Source of the DNA: Chrysopilus asiliformis
Lineage: Eukaryota > Arthropoda > Insecta > Diptera > Rhagionidae
Assembly (NCBI GenBank): GCA_964034945.1
Contig: OZ035961.1
Location: 21,304,161-21,368,160 of the forward strand
Reading direction: 5' to 3'
Length of the DNA: 64,000 bases
Numbering within the stretch: position 1 is the first letter of the stretch; every line of letters starts with the position of its first letter. Under the pieces are notes generated by a model that worked only from the letters and a program-made list of their open reading frames with translations, was not told the DNA's origin and searched no databases. Below are positions 22,999-35,250 of this stretch, one piece after another. Both the position numbers and the translations under genes were made by a program.

Positions 22999-24291
22999 AC
23001 ACATGGATCAATAAGTCCCGAGACTAACAATGAAAACAACATTTTTTTTGCCAAATTTTTTTTTATTCATCAATATAATCACCTTTTAGGGTGATACAAT
23101 CGTTCCAACGCTTTTCCAATTTTTCAATACCATGTTTATAAAAAAAATTATCTTTCGCTTCAAAATAAGCTTCAGTTTCAGCGATGACCTCCTCATTTGA
23201 GCCAAATCTTTTTCCCTGGAGCATTTTTTTAAGATCAGCAAAGAGCCAGTAGTCACTGGGGGCTAAATCTGGCGAGTATGGGGGGTGGGGAAGCAGATGA
23301 AAGCCCAATTCGTTCAATTTTGCCATTGTTTTCATCGACTTGTGGCAGGGTGCATTGTCTTGGTGAAAAAGGATTTTTTTTCTCTGCATGTGCGGTCGTT
23401 TTTTTGCGATTTCCTCCTTCAAACGCACCAGCAAGTCAATATAATAATCACTGTTGATCGATTTACCTTTTTCGAGGTAGTCAATGAAAATCACGCCATG
23501 CGTATCCCAAAAAACTGACGCCATGACTTTGCCAGCTGACTGCTGCGTTTTCGGACGCTTCGGACGGCTTTCGCCAGCTGTGCGCCACTCAGATGACTGC
23601 CGCTTCGACTCTGGAGTGTAGTGATGTATCCATGTTTCGTCCATGGACACGTAACGACGCAAGAAATCTTTTTTATTGCGAGTAAATAGCGATAAACAGC
23701 TTTCTGAATCATCGACTCGTTGCTGTTTTTGTTCCATCGAAAGCAATCGCGGCACCCACTTGGAAAAAACCTTTTTCATGCTCAATTTTTCATGAAGGAT
23801 AGTAAATGCACTTCCATAGGATATCTGTGTTATCTCAGCAATCTCACGGAGCTTCACTTTACGATCTTTCATTATAATTTTTGTCACTTCACTCACATTT
23901 TCCGGTGTAACGGCTTCCACAGGTCTACCCGAGCGTTCCGCGTCATTTGTGTCGGTACGACCACGTTTAAACTCGGCAAACCACCGACAAATCGTTGCTT
24001 TTGATGGACAAGAGTCCGGGTAACATTTTTCAATCCATTGTTTCGCTTGCACGGTGTTTTTATCCATTAAAAAACAATGTTTTATCAGAACACGAAACTC
24101 GGTTTTTTCCATTTTTTAAACAAACTACAAAACGACTTTACTCCAACCTCGATAACTCAGCTGTTTCTGGTCCGATCGACTTAAAATTTTGACACGTTTC
24201 AAGCAAAGGTTAGTACTCTAGAAAGACGTGGTTACTGGTTTACTACGAGCGTCATCTCTGGGTTAGTCTCGGGACTTATTGATCCATGTGT
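22999..24291 (-). mobile_element. Full-length irritans-type mariner transposon
   Basis: Ends are perfect 30-bp or longer inverted repeats (ACACATGGATCAATAAGTCC and continuing to GAGACTAAC) flanked by TA (22997-22998 and 24292-24293). Length is 1293 bp, normal for mariner. The single gene fills most of it on the minus strand, with about 180 bp of 5' and 64 bp of 3' non-coding DNA. Identical ends, intact TA sites and an uninterrupted gene suggest a recent arrival. Confidence 0.93.
23063..24112 (-). CDS. Mariner transposase, irritans subfamily
   Basis: This is a 349-residue cut-and-paste transposase that binds the mariner ends and inserts at TA in the nucleus. Residues 1-110 hold the paired helix-turn-helix DNA-binding region, with the ERSGRP linker at 59-64. 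The DDE/D core is complete: D158 (SMDETW), D252 (HQDNAPCH) and D287 (YSPDLAPSDYW). There are exactly 34 residues between the last two, so it is DD34D. Overall resemblance to the irritans group (Himar1-like) is strong along the whole length, with length within a residue or so of that family. The conserved WVPHEL interface motif reads WVPRLL at 119-124, losing the usual Glu, which could affect subunit contacts. The start is chosen because MEKTEFRVLI matches the family N-terminus. No stop or frameshift is present. Confidence 0.93.
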   Translation of the reverse strand: MEKTEFRVLIKHCFLMDKNTVQAKQWIEKCYPDSCPSKATICRWFAEFKRGRTDTNDAERSGRPVEAVTPENVSEVTKIIMKDRKVKLREIAEITQISYGSAFTILHEKLSMKKVFSKWVPRLLSMEQKQQRVDDSESCLSLFTRNKKDFLRRYVSMDETWIHHYTPESKRQSSEWRTAGESRPKRPKTQQSAGKVMASVFWDTHGVIFIDYLEKGKSINSDYYIDLLVRLKEEIAKKRPHMQRKKILFHQDNAPCHKSMKTMAKLNELGFHLLPHPPYSPDLAPSDYWLFADLKKMLQGKRFGSNEEVIAETEAYFEAKDNFFYKHGIEKLEKRWNDCITLKGDYIDE

Positions 24292-24424
24292 TAATTCTCA
24301 AAGTTGTTTTTGGTTGGTGTTTTGCAAATTGTAACTGAATTCAAGCAAGGTAGTTATATTTTTTGGATTATAAACAATATAATGGATTCTCGAGATCAAA
24401 GTGTGGTGTTTCAGAATGGCTATT

Positions 24425-24800
24425 CCTTCGTCCCTCCCCCATACAAACGAAACGGTTTTTTACAATTTTGTTGAAAACGGTGAGTCATATTGAAAAATTT
24501 ATTAAGGTAAAATGTGTTTAGAATATGATTTTACATAACTTATCCATACATTAAAATCCAATCAGAGCATTCCTTTCCTCCTCTCTTCCTCATACAAATT
24601 GAATACTTTTTTTTGCATTTTCTCGAAAACAATGAGTCGTATTAAAAAATTTATGAAGGTAAAATCTATTTAGATTACTTATGATTTTACATAACCCTTC
24701 CATAGATCAAAATTCAATCGGACCACTCCAAATGGATTTTTTCAATAAACATTTTGTATGTCATCATATAAAGTATTTGACTATTGGCCCCTGGCAATTT
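24425..24800 (+). repeat. Family B DINE-like element, 3' part
   Basis: Two successive internal units of about 150 bp, each starting CCCATACAAAC/CCTCATACAAATT and passing through TCTCGAAAACNNTGAGTC. The 3' end follows with AAAGTATTTGACTATTGGCC. The 5' part and the GTCY tract are missing. Confidence 0.65.
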
Positions 24801-24929
24801 GCTTATGTTTTTTTTCTTTTTCGCTAAAAATGGCAGAATGGAATTTCAAGAAACTTGGTATGTAAGTTACTGGTATATCTGCCAGTATGTTATACGAATA
24901 TCAGAAAAAATTTAAAGACAAAAGGTGTT

Positions 24930-25340
24930 TAAATATAATTTTACATGACTCTTTGGTACATCTAATTCAATCGGACCACCTCCTCTGCTCCCCTATACAA
25001 ACGAAAAACTTCCTTTTTTTTGATTTTCTCAAAAACGGTGCGCCGCGTCGTATCGAAAAAATTGCAATTTTACGTAAAGCTCGATCCAGACTACACGATG
25101 TACGGGGTACGAGATACGAGGTTTTTGGTTTCCTCGTACATGGAACTGCATCCACACTGCAAAGGGTTTTGCTCATTCGTGTACGCGGTTACCACGTACG
25201 AGGATAATCAAACAGCTTCTGATTTTACTCACTATGTGAAACCATGTGCAAATTTCCCATCCAAACACTCGATGTTCGGGGTACGTGCCAACCTCGTACC
25301 CCGTGTAGTCTGGATCGAGCTTAACACACATCAAATTACA
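24930..25340 (+). repeat. Family B fragment interrupted by a MITE
   Basis: TCAATCGGACCACCTCC, the CTATACAAACGAAAAACTTC block and TCTCAAAAACGGTGC identify a family B internal unit. It is broken at 25077 by the MITE at 25078-25321. Confidence 0.5.
25078..25321. mobile_element. TAA-flanked MITE (PIF/Harbinger-like), 244 bp
   Basis: Terminal repeats AGCTCGATCCAGACTACACG are perfect and inverted, with TAA directly repeated at 25075-25077 and 25322-25324. Additional GGGGTACGAG/CTCGTACCCC and GGGGTACGTG pairs make most of it self-complementary. It is GC-richer than its surroundings and gives stop-free frames on both strands that are not genes. Confidence 0.8.
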
Positions 25341-25350
25341 ACCTATTCCA

Positions 25351-25711
25351 CCTATTCCACAAAAGTACAAGACTTGTATTTGTAGCTATTTGTCACTTTT
25401 AAATAGAAACTTTTAAATACATTTTCTTTTCTTAAAATACAATTTATAAATCAAAAGTACAAATTCGGAGTAATTTTACAATCCGAAATGTTTTCACAAG
25501 TCTTTATTTTGTGTTCCTCAAAATATTCAAAAAAATTTTCCTTGCATTCAAACAAAAAATTGACAGAATTGTTTAAATCGAAATTGTGAAAATGTAAAGG
25601 GAAAATATTTACAAATGTGTGAGTTCCTGGAACGGTTTTTTTTGGATTTGTAATTGTGAATATCCAATTTAACAATTTGTGAATTGTAGAATTGTACTTT
25701 TGTGGAATAGG
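25351..25711. mobile_element. MITE with 20-bp perfect ends, 361 bp
   Basis: CCTATTCCACAAAAGTACAA at 25351-25370 is exactly mirrored at 25692-25711. An extra CCTATTCCA lies just outside the left end. The interior is AT-rich and non-coding. The target duplication is not clear, so the superfamily is left open. Confidence 0.7.
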
Positions 25712-25719
25712 CCCCAGGC

Positions 25720-27530
25720 TACTTTTTCCTTCGTCCTCTATACAACTGGAATATATTTGTTTGCTATTTATTCGAAAATGTGCTTTAAATGCAATTTCGC
25801 ACCACTATTTATTACATCATATCTCAATCGGAGTTATGCTTGATGCATCACAGTTTTACAAACTATTTTCTAGAAAACAGGTCGGGTTGGGAAAACAAGA
25901 GTGAACTGCGGTCATGTTTTTTTCGGCTTAAAATCAACCCATCATTTTAATAATATTGCATAGGAAATATCTCAATCACTCGTTTTTTGTCTCAGGAAAT
26001 CCTGATTTAACATAATTGAATATCAAATGTTTTTAAAAGCTTGAAAATAAAACCTAAAATTCTAATTTCCAAAGTTTGTACTATTTTTGTTTTCATTCTA
26101 AAACGTCTGTTTCTATGGCGTTTTATCATTATCTTTGTAAATTTCTAATCCCTTTCTAAATGGTAGATAAATGAAAATTAAATGCTGGTTTAAAATTTAT
26201 AAACTTGTACTCATATTGGACCAATTTATGTTCATTTCTGCATAAAATATAAAGTACTTTTCAAGAATTTCGCAATTCCCCTGTGTCGACTTCAAATATT
26301 TTGCTAAAGGACTAGATGATGTTAAAATATTTCAAAAGGGGATTCTAAATATCTTCATTGTTTTGAAATTTCTTAGACTATTTATGAATATTATATGATG
26401 AATGGAGCATTATACGTTCATGCCAGTTAAGTTATTAAAACTCATTAATTATGTAAAATGGGAGACTTTCTTACGAATTCAGATTCAACGTCATAATATA
26501 GTTTCTCTTGAATGTTGAACGTGATGTGAATTTGGATAATTCCATAATGAAGAAATCCTTTCATTTAGATGTGAAAATATGTGAAATGCATTCAAGAAAT
26601 ACGACTTCAATTGTGGTCAAACCACCATTGAACTTTATTTAAAAGGAAAAACAATAAAAACTATGAAAAGGATTAATTTCCTCATTCAAATAAAGATATT
26701 TTTTCACGATTTCCTTCAAAATAGGTAGATATTTTTTTTGGAGATTTGCGGGGAAAACAGAATGAAAATAGGAACCAACAAATTGCTTCCAGCTAAATGG
26801 CAATTTCCTGTTACGAAATAACTTTCTTCCTTTAACAGTTTATCAACAATCTCCACAGATTAGATTTCCTCATATGTCAATAGCATTGATCAGTATATTA
26901 TTGCTTTGTTGTGTCGTTCGGAATTTCTCGAAGAAAACAACATTTCGATTTCGTTATGTTCAAAATATTTTCGTGTTTCTCTACAGTAAGTGGTAAACAA
27001 AATCTAAAAAGATAACATAATAAATATTTTTTCGTTATTAAGAATGGGGCTGAATTTCTATTTGTTGGCTTTAATTAAAATTTTTATGTCGGCTGGATAA
27101 TCGGGATTAATGTGGATTAAGGAGGATGGAATTGAGGAAACTTACAGCCAATTGGAAGCGAAAAAATCGGAGAGAATGGGAAAACTTTTAATTAGAGTTG
27201 GTACGTTGCCAAATTAATTCCTATAGGTAATAAATTTTGACCTTTTTTGTTCTGAATTTTTTTTTGGTAATATGATTTTTTTACTACTTTTCGTGTTTTC
27301 ATTTACGGAATTGTTTGTGAAGGGATTTTAATGGGCGCGGTTTTATTTTTGTTTAACGTAGAAATATGTACACACCAAAATTTTTTTTTAATGTGGTTCA
27401 GTTTTGGTTCAAGGGTGAATTGGATTTCTCGTTTTTGATTCTGGTGACTGAAAATCAGCCCCTTTATCCAAAACTCCATCGACGCACTTACGAAATTCCT
27501 ATATACCTTGAATATCTATGTTTCTGAATA
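25720..27530. other. AT-rich DNA, no gene recognised
   Basis: A family B-like piece may extend to about 25800. The rest is unstructured AT-rich DNA with no open frame above about 70 codons and no RNA gene. Confidence 0.45.
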
Positions 27531-27531
27531 A

Positions 27532-27988
27532 TAAACATAACAAAAACTATAATTGTCAATCTGGCAATTATTGAAAACCCGTATGGTGATATTCGTATCA
27601 AAATTCGAACAGTTGTACCAAAATTCCACTTTGGAGTCAAACTTTCCAATAAGATTTTTTAAAATTTATTCCAATCGGATTTTGATGTATGGAAGATTTA
27701 TGTAGAATCATATCCTAAACAACTTTTGTTCTTGCACTTTTTTGATAAAATTCACTTTTTTGATAAAATTTTTGAGATATTCAGAAAAAACGTTTTCGTT
27801 CGTCTGCGCAAAATTTCAAGTCTCTAGCTCAATCCGTGCGCCTGCAATCCGCGCCATAGACAGACAGACGGACGGACAAGCAAAAATCATTTTTTATCAT
27901 TCTAAACACGCTGGTGTAACTCATTTTTGTGTGTGATGACAGGATCTTGGCGTTACAAATGGTAAGGCAAAGTTAATATACCCTTTAT
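27532..27988 (-). mobile_element. Family A DINE-1/Helentron-like element, inverted and shortened
   Basis: In reverse it shows the 3' tail (ATAACAAAAACTATAATTG), the stem-loop, the subterminal CCCGTATGGTGAT, a short GTCY tract (CAGACAGACGGACGGAC at about 27858) and the 5' GTTAATATACCC. About 100 bp between the TCTCAAAAACG block and the GACTTGAAATT block are missing compared with the copy at 21732-22335. The terminal half of the 5' hairpin is also absent. Confidence 0.7.
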
Positions 27989-27994
27989 ACAATA

Positions 27995-29570
27995 TATTAG
28001 TAAAAGGCATTTCTCGATTAAATACGCTTCGATAAAAGACGCTTTTCTTCGTACACGACGACAAAAATTCGATATACAACGTTTAATTTCTTCTGAAAAT
28101 CAAATAAATAAATAAAAATTTCGTGTGTGATGTTTTTTTTCTCGTGACCTTTGCGTTGCTGACATATTTCAAGACCAGGACGGATTTGAAATTAATCTTT
28201 CTCTAAGTAGAATGTCATTTCAAAATATGATAATCAGTTTAAATTTTTGATATTCTCATCGAAATTGCATATTTTGAATTATACTAACGCTATTTATACT
28301 ATACTAACGCTAGTACAAAATATGTACATAATTATGAGTTTGTAATGCTAGTTTACTGTAAACATCATACCATATCATAAGCTACATGGAAAGTGACAAA
28401 TTCAGATAAAGTTGTTTATCATATTTGAATGCTGAATCGTCGTTTGTAAATATTAAAATTCATCTGAAAACTATATATAGTATTGTAGATATATCAGATT
28501 TACCTTTTCCAAAAATATAAAATAAAAAGTGAGTGATATGGTAGAATTTTGTATATTAAATCATTTCAAAAGTGAAAAATCTGCAAAATATTTTAAGTTC
28601 AGACACGAATAAATCATATCCTTTAAGGTATTCTTTTTCTATATTTTTTCTGTGTTTGTTGTAAAAACCATTATAATAATGTTCTACCGCGACATAAGTC
28701 GGTTGCGGTATAATGTTTCGTTCAATGCTTTTGAAGTAATATCCGTTTGCATAGGTAAAGTAGAGAGGCTCGTGTATTTTTTATGGATATGAAACGGAAG
28801 GCTGCTGGTACACAGCTAGACATTAAGATTCATGCTGTGGTCTGGTATCGTGTAAATCATATGTGTGTGTATTTCCTAATTTACATTTGAATTATTTGCG
28901 ACAGAAAAGGGTTTAAAATAGGAAAATTTGTATTCAACAGAAGAAACACACGAGGAGGCTGTATTTTGTTGGAATTTTTTACTTTCATTGCCATTACTAA
29001 CCGCCGTTCATGATCCTCGTGGCCACATGTAAAACAAAAATCTTCCAATCTTTTCTATGCCTCTTTATTTCGCCGACATCGAAACAACACATGATCTGGC
29101 ATTATTTTATGTGGTTGAGGGGGGATTAAATTTTACACCAAGCAACATATGCGAAAAAGATGTAACGAAATGTGAATGAAAGATTATTAAAAAATATTCA
29201 CAGCATAAGAATTTCATCACAGCTTTAAGATTTTAGTTCATCATATATTTTGAAATTTTGATGAGTAGATATTGCATTATAAGCAACATAAAAATGTTAA
29301 AATATGCACAAAAAAAGGTCATATATATGCAGCCAAATCGCAAAAAATTCCAAAATATGCAACTAATTTCTTTGAAATATAAAAACTAGTTGCATATTTT
29401 TAAGAAATTTTAACGTCATTGATTCCGAATCGGCAAGTTGTTTGCGTTTATTTCATAAGCATAGTAAATTGCCAGTCATTTCATATTCCAGCATGGGACA
29501 GAATAATTTGATTTCACAGCCCAATATAGCTATTTTCACTGCCCTGTTATGCCAATCACTGATAGATTTA
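27995..29570. other. AT-rich DNA, no gene recognised
   Basis: A doubled ATACTAACGCTA lies at about 28281-28312. No coding region, RNA gene or terminal-repeat element was recognised. Confidence 0.4.
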
Positions 29571-29652
29571 AAAAAAAAAACATTTTAAAAAAACTTTTAA
29601 TAAAATGCACTAAAAAGAAAAAAATTTTTTTTGAGCACTGTATTATTTCTGA

Positions 29653-29972
29653 CTAGTTTGCATACCCGTCGTTGCCGGGTTAAGTTTCACAAATTTTTAT
29701 TTTTTATTTTTGATGGTCTATGTTGGAGCTAAACTTCAGGCCAATCGGTTCAGTAGTTTCCCCGCGAAAGAGCAACATAGCGCAAAAACTAATCACTTTA
29801 CCCCCTCCCCTTACTCCCCCCACCACTCGTGCTACTTTTCCGTATGCCTATGTTGGAACCAGAACTACCACAGACACTCATGCCAAATTTCAAGTCAATC
29901 GGTTCTGCCGTTTTTGCGTGAAAAAGGAACAACAGACACCAACTATAGTTAATTTGTATTTCATTAGTATGA
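29653..29972 (-). mobile_element. Non-autonomous Helitron, short copy
   Basis: Minus-strand start TCATACTAATGAAATA; end CCCGGCAACGACGGGTATGC then AAACTAG, followed by T. It is the same family as 3305-3848 but 320 bp, with only one copy of the CCAATCGGTTCA block. The base before the 5' TC is G rather than the usual A. The plus-strand frames of 80 and 96 codons are by-products. A family G fragment lies immediately to its left (29575-29650). Confidence 0.75.
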
Positions 29973-30054
29973 CTAAAAATCCAAAATATGTCTGTCTTTC
30001 GCCACGCTAGTTTTTTTAGTCTTCAAATTCTTGTCTTTGAAATATTCTTACAGG

Positions 30055-30470
30055 CTTCTGAATGCCAGAATCGCATATAGCGACCCCAAAAACCCAAAAT
30101 GAAATTTTTTCCGGAGTATTTGAGAAAAAGGAAAATCACGTTATCCTTGCAGGACCTTCCGTTATCCTTACAGGCTTGTTAGCATCAAAATCGGACTCGA
30201 GTTTTTTATTTTTTCATCAAAACCCACTGTTTTTGATTGACCTGCAAGAAGCATGGCAAAATTTGCCCTGTGTTTGAAATAGTCGTAATTGTCGGGCCAG
30301 ATTGGATCTAATTTTTGAGAACAGCCCAAAAAAAGTTCTTTTTTTTCGAAAAATTCCCTGTAAACAGAAACTTTTTATATTTTATTTTTGTTCTTGCCAT
30401 GCATATTTCAATGATTTTAGGGTAATTTGACCGCGCTGAATCCGAATCTGGAAGTAATATAAATGTAATA
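30055..30470 (-). repeat. Inverted unit of the 20.4-kb tandem repeat plus a second repeat
   Basis: 30055-30215 matches, inverted, one 120-bp unit of 20345-20665 (CCCCAAAAACCC, CTTCCGTTATCCTTACAGG). 30290-30460 shares AAAAAATTCCCTGTAAAC, TTTTGTTCTTGCC and GCTGAATCCGAATCTG with 49790-50140. Confidence 0.5.
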
Positions 30471-32640
30471 TAATTTAAAACATCACCACTTAATACAATA
30501 TTTCCCCAAAATAAAAATACCTCCAGTTTTGAAGAAAATTCGCCGTATCACTGCTTAACAACTCATTTGCAGCCACTTAAGATTTTTTACACAAATCGTT
30601 ATACAAATTTCTGATAGTCGTGAAATTCTCGTAGGAAATGATTTGCTTCCCACTTCTTCCCAACTTCAGCATCACAAGCGAGTAAGAAGCGGTTATTTTA
30701 TGCTTCCCCAAGAAGTGCTTGATATTTTTCCTATAGGGAATCTTTCTATACAATGCTTTTGACGAAAATAATGTATGGAAAAATAATTTGAGCCCCTTTT
30801 GCGGGTACTGGTAGACTTTTCTCATAATTAAATCGGAATAAATTGGCACAAAACCACTTAATGTAATTAAAATATGCCAAAAATTTAAAAAAATGCTCAG
30901 ATTGTAATATGCACATGGATATGCAAATGTATATTTGCATAAAATCCAGTATCTGAATATGAGTATGCAATTGACGGAAATGCTTCTAACTCATCAGAGG
31001 TAATTGCTTATTTCCTCACCTCTCTTCAAGGGAAATTCTAAACAGATGTCTCTGCGGTTATGAATTTTACAAATTAATATGCAATTCGTGTGGGTTATTA
31101 GTATGACAACTTGGAAAATGGGTATACTTTTTCAAAGTTAAATAGAGACGTGAATTGCATCTCAAAAGACATAAACATTAACCAGTTCAAAACTAGAATT
31201 AATTTAAAATAAAGTTTTAATAGTTTAAAATTATTCAAAAAGAGGTAGTAGAAAATTTATTAAAAACTTTTTGATCCTGCAAGATACAAAAATACGTGAT
31301 TTGTTACGAAAACTATTCCTCGCATGAATAAATTTCTTCCATTATAATATACATATATATCAAAATATCAGCTCAATCTGTTGATTGGCTTTCTTGGCTG
31401 TAGTGAGTTTTAAGAAGTTTAACTCGCAAATCATGTGAACCTATTCGTGACTAATGTTAACATTTGAGTTCCGAAACCTGCAATTTTTTTCACAGATTTT
31501 TTATTTCTAAGCCCAGTACGAACTTAAAGGCGAATTTTTCTCCAACATTTTAGAAAGAAAACTGAATTAGTTTATGAGATCATATTGAAATTTAATGACA
31601 ATAAGTCCCATCCAATACCATCAACGAAATCAGCACGTGTCCTTCATTGATTCGTCAGGAACAAATCTGAAAATCATTTCTACAAAATATCCGCAATAAG
31701 TGAACCAAAAGTACTGCTATTTGTGGTAAATCGTAACATATGGTACTAATAGTAAGAAAAATACATATCAGAGAAAGTAATTTCTTTTGACTTATATCAA
31801 AGGCAATTTTCCAAGGCTGTCGCATGTCATCAGGTATGAGTTTTTTCCTAAGTGAGCAGAATTTTCATAACAAAATAGGAAATAAATGAACGCATCGAAA
31901 GGATCTTATGCTCATGTATTCTCTAACCTTTAAAGTGAAAACGCCTTGTTGAAACATCGTATGTTTTGATCCTATTTGTTTTTCACGCGCGTGTGTTTTC
32001 TAAGATCTTCCATTGGTCGGACTAGAGAGGAAATGACTAGAGAGGAAATGGTTAGCGAGTTACGAATAGGGGAAATAATGTTTCAACATTAGCATGAATT
32101 TAAATGTGCCATACCATGTCGTTACGATGAAGAAAATCAAATCAAAAAAGATTATGATACTTTAGCAATTTGGGAAAGTCGATGGAAATGTCATAGTAGG
32201 AAAAATATAAGCGAAAAAATCCTTAAATAAAAATGAAACTGAAAGAAAAATGTGGAAAAAAACTACAGGAATGCCGCAAATGTTTTGCCGTTTTCTTACA
32301 AAGCCAATAAATTTGGATTGTATATGAGGAAAAGCTTTTTGTGTGCCATCATTGAATTTTGGGTCGATTGATTTTTATGAATAGAATTTTCTTTAGATAT
32401 TGAGCCCCATATTAAATAAAAATTGAAAAGTATGAGAGACAATAAAAATCTGTCCACTGTAAAAAATGCAGGGAATTTTATTTTTTTTGAATTTGGTTAT
32501 ATGCATTTTTTTCTCAAAAGCACGCAGTTTTCGAGAAATTTTCAAAAAAAAACTGTATGTTTTTAAAATAATTGTACTTTTCGAAGATTCGAAACAAAAC
32601 TACGATTTTCGTAGAACTCATTTACAAAAAATATCAAGTC
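30471..32640. other. AT-rich DNA, no gene recognised
   Basis: Overlapping minus-strand frames of 90 and 74 codons at 30577-30970 resemble nothing known. A GACTAGAGAGGAAATG duplication lies at about 32020-32050. Confidence 0.4.
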
Positions 32641-32644
32641 ATTC

Positions 32645-33140
32645 CAAAAATTTACTACACCAGGGTGTTAGGGATGACAAAAGATTTTGATTTCCGCGTG
32701 TCTGTCCGGCTGTCTGTCCGTGAACACCATACCTTTCGAAAGAATTGAGCTAGAGATTTGAAATTTTGTATAGTTGCATTTCTTGTAAATGGCTAGGCTA
32801 AGTTCTTGAACGGCCAAAATTGGATTATTCCTTTCCCCCTCCCCCATACAAAGGAAACAGTTCAAAAACGACGAGTTATATTGAAAAATTCATAAAGGTA
32901 AAATGTATTTAGAATGGGATTCTACATAACTCATCTATACATCAAAATGCAATCGGACAAATGCTTCCCACTCTCCCATACAAATGGAATACTCTTTTCC
33001 TGTTTACTCGAAAACTGCGCATCGAATCGAAAAATTTATAAAGATGAAATATATTTAGAATATGATTTTACGTAACTTATTTATATTTTAAAATCCAATC
33101 AGACCACTCCTTTCCCCTCTGCTATACAAATGGAGTTTTT
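32645..33140 (+). repeat. Family B DINE-like element with three internal units
   Basis: 5' ACACCAGGGTGTTAGGG, a short GTCTGTCCGGCTGTC tract, the GAGCTAGAGATTTG block, then three successive units. Each holds a CCATACAAA/CTATACAAAT core (about 32845, 32975, 33120) and TCGAAAAATTTAT-like sequence. Unit spacing is about 130-150 bp. Confidence 0.65.
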
Positions 33141-35250
33141 TTTTGTCTCACACATTAAAGCACTATCATATTTTACAATTAATTGTTGCTGTAAACCATT
33201 AACGTATACACAAGGAAAAGAATCACCTTTAAGAAAGTCATTAAAACACAATTGGATTACTCTGATGGGCGTTTGGGTGGGTGTGAAGTGAATAAATAGA
33301 CATCTATTACCAGTATTATTAACTAATATTTCATTTTATCGAATGCTGAGTGCCTTCCCATAATAAATATTGACAAAAACATGAATAAGTAGTTAATTAC
33401 CAATCAAACGGAAGTAATCTTCTTAATGACTTTTATTGGACGTCCAAGAAAAAATAAATAAATCGATTAATGAGCTTTTCGATTTACATCCTCCTTAAGC
33501 TGTAATTGCCAATATCAGAACGAAATCGCGGACACCTGTAACATAAAATTTAACAAAGATTCACCCACCTAAACATGTTTTGATAATATCTTAGTAAGTG
33601 AAATTCAAGGTTTCGTTCAGAAGAGGCCTCAGATGAGCTGAATTTGAGTACGAATCTTACTTAGCCTTTGCGTGTTTTTCATTATTTATCGGATGAAAAA
33701 AATAAATCATTTTTGCGTTGGTGAAACGAAGGTTAAATCTACTGGGATTGTGTTTAGCAGGGATACGGAGTTGTTCTAAGAAAGCTCCTCCAACTCTGAC
33801 GTAGCAAATTATTTTGGAGAAGTAACGGTAACTATAACAAGTACTCCCATACTTAAAAAAAAAACGTTTTTTTTTAAATTTTTCAAAAATTATACTCTTT
33901 TGGGGGAAAATTAATACTTTTATTAGGACATAAAATTTTCTACATTTTTGTTTAAATGGTTTTATTTTGTTCTCAAGATATTTGAAAAAAATCAAGTTTT
34001 TTGAAAATCTTTCGAAAACTATGCACCATTATGAAAAAAATCGATATAACCAAATTCGAAGGAAATAAAATTTCCTGCACTTTTGAAATTTAGGTTGAAG
34101 TTTTTTTTAAACTAAATATTTGAGTGAAATTGAAGAAATCAACCTAAATTTTCCGCTATTTATGTTAGAGTAATTTTAAAAATTTTATTGTTTAAATCGG
34201 AGTCGTAGTGGTGGCTTTTAATAACGACTACTACTCCGGGCAAAAACCAATAACTCTGAATCCGACTCTTAATCCGACTCCACACCCCTGATTTTTAGAA
34301 TAGATCCGTTTTGAGAACACACCGATAAAGTGATGGGAATCGAAAGGTGGATATAGGTTTATGCGTTTTAGGCCAAAAGTATTTCCCAAATGACAGCACA
34401 AACGGAAATTGAGCAACATCGAAGCTGTATAGAAATTCCAATATCGTTGTTGTATTTTCAATCGACCGTCATATACACATGTAAAAAGTATCCAAATGTC
34501 AAAATGAACACTGCCAGGATGAAATCTGAGATTTTTCGATTGGATTCCATCAAACGGCACATAATCATGAAATAGAGACGAAATCCTCCAAGGATGATGG
34601 AGCAAATATTGTGCTGGGAGATATCAGTCAACCCCACAGGATAAACATTATTCGACCTTATCCTACCGATATTCATATGTATATGGGTATTTGTAAGTAT
34701 CCTGTAGCACCTACCTATCTAAATACGACAGCTTAATAAAAAGAAGGTTGATTCGGTGTTTATATATTTATTTACCGATAAAGGTGAAGTCTGTTATTGT
34801 TTTCTTATTACCCCATTCCGATGGATCTTAAGAGGATTTTGATCATTTAATGTTCAACGTCGTAAAAAATCACCAATAAACCGTCTTTTCATATAATTCG
34901 TTATACGAAGGCTTTTGCTGTCTCATATTTAGGTAGGCAGTATAAGAAACTCCCAAAATGGAAGAAATTCAATCCGGAAAAGATTTTCGTGAAAGCTATC
35001 AGTAAACAAAAATGTTTTTCTCATCAGATTTTCAATTTATTTATTTTATTCTTTCAGGTGTCACCAGGAGAATTTTCAAGTGTCATGTGATATCTCTAGA
35101 GATGTAAGAATTGTATGAATATTTTAAAATTACATTTGATTTGTAAAATGATATCAAAGCTCAAGGAAATGCTGATTGACATTTTTCAAAATTCAGCTCT
35201 TAGTGAACATGAGGGCATGGCGATCTGTGAAATTTTTTACAGAATTCTAT
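33141..35250. other. Mostly AT-rich DNA; mixed open frames near 34.2-34.7 kb
   Basis: Frames of 61-124 codons are open on both strands between 34231 and 34676, and base composition there is somewhat more balanced. The minus-strand frame at 34458-34676 has a hydrophobic stretch (SDFILAVFILTFGYFLHVYM). No family resemblance and no clear splice pair, so I do not call a gene. Short GGAGTCGTAG/GACTCTTAATCCGACTCC repeats flank it at 34200-34280. Confidence 0.3.

Noticed and set aside
23285..24192. Plus-strand frames of 65-94 codons
   Set aside because: Shadows opposite the mariner transposase gene.
24887..25385. Overlapping frames of 106 and 121 codons
   Set aside because: They run through the self-complementary TAA-flanked MITE at 25078-25321, which lacks stops because of its composition.
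34231..34676. Membrane-protein exon with a hydrophobic segment
   Set aside because: All three minus frames and one plus frame are partly open, and no convincing splice pair or homology exists. Left as unclassified DNA.
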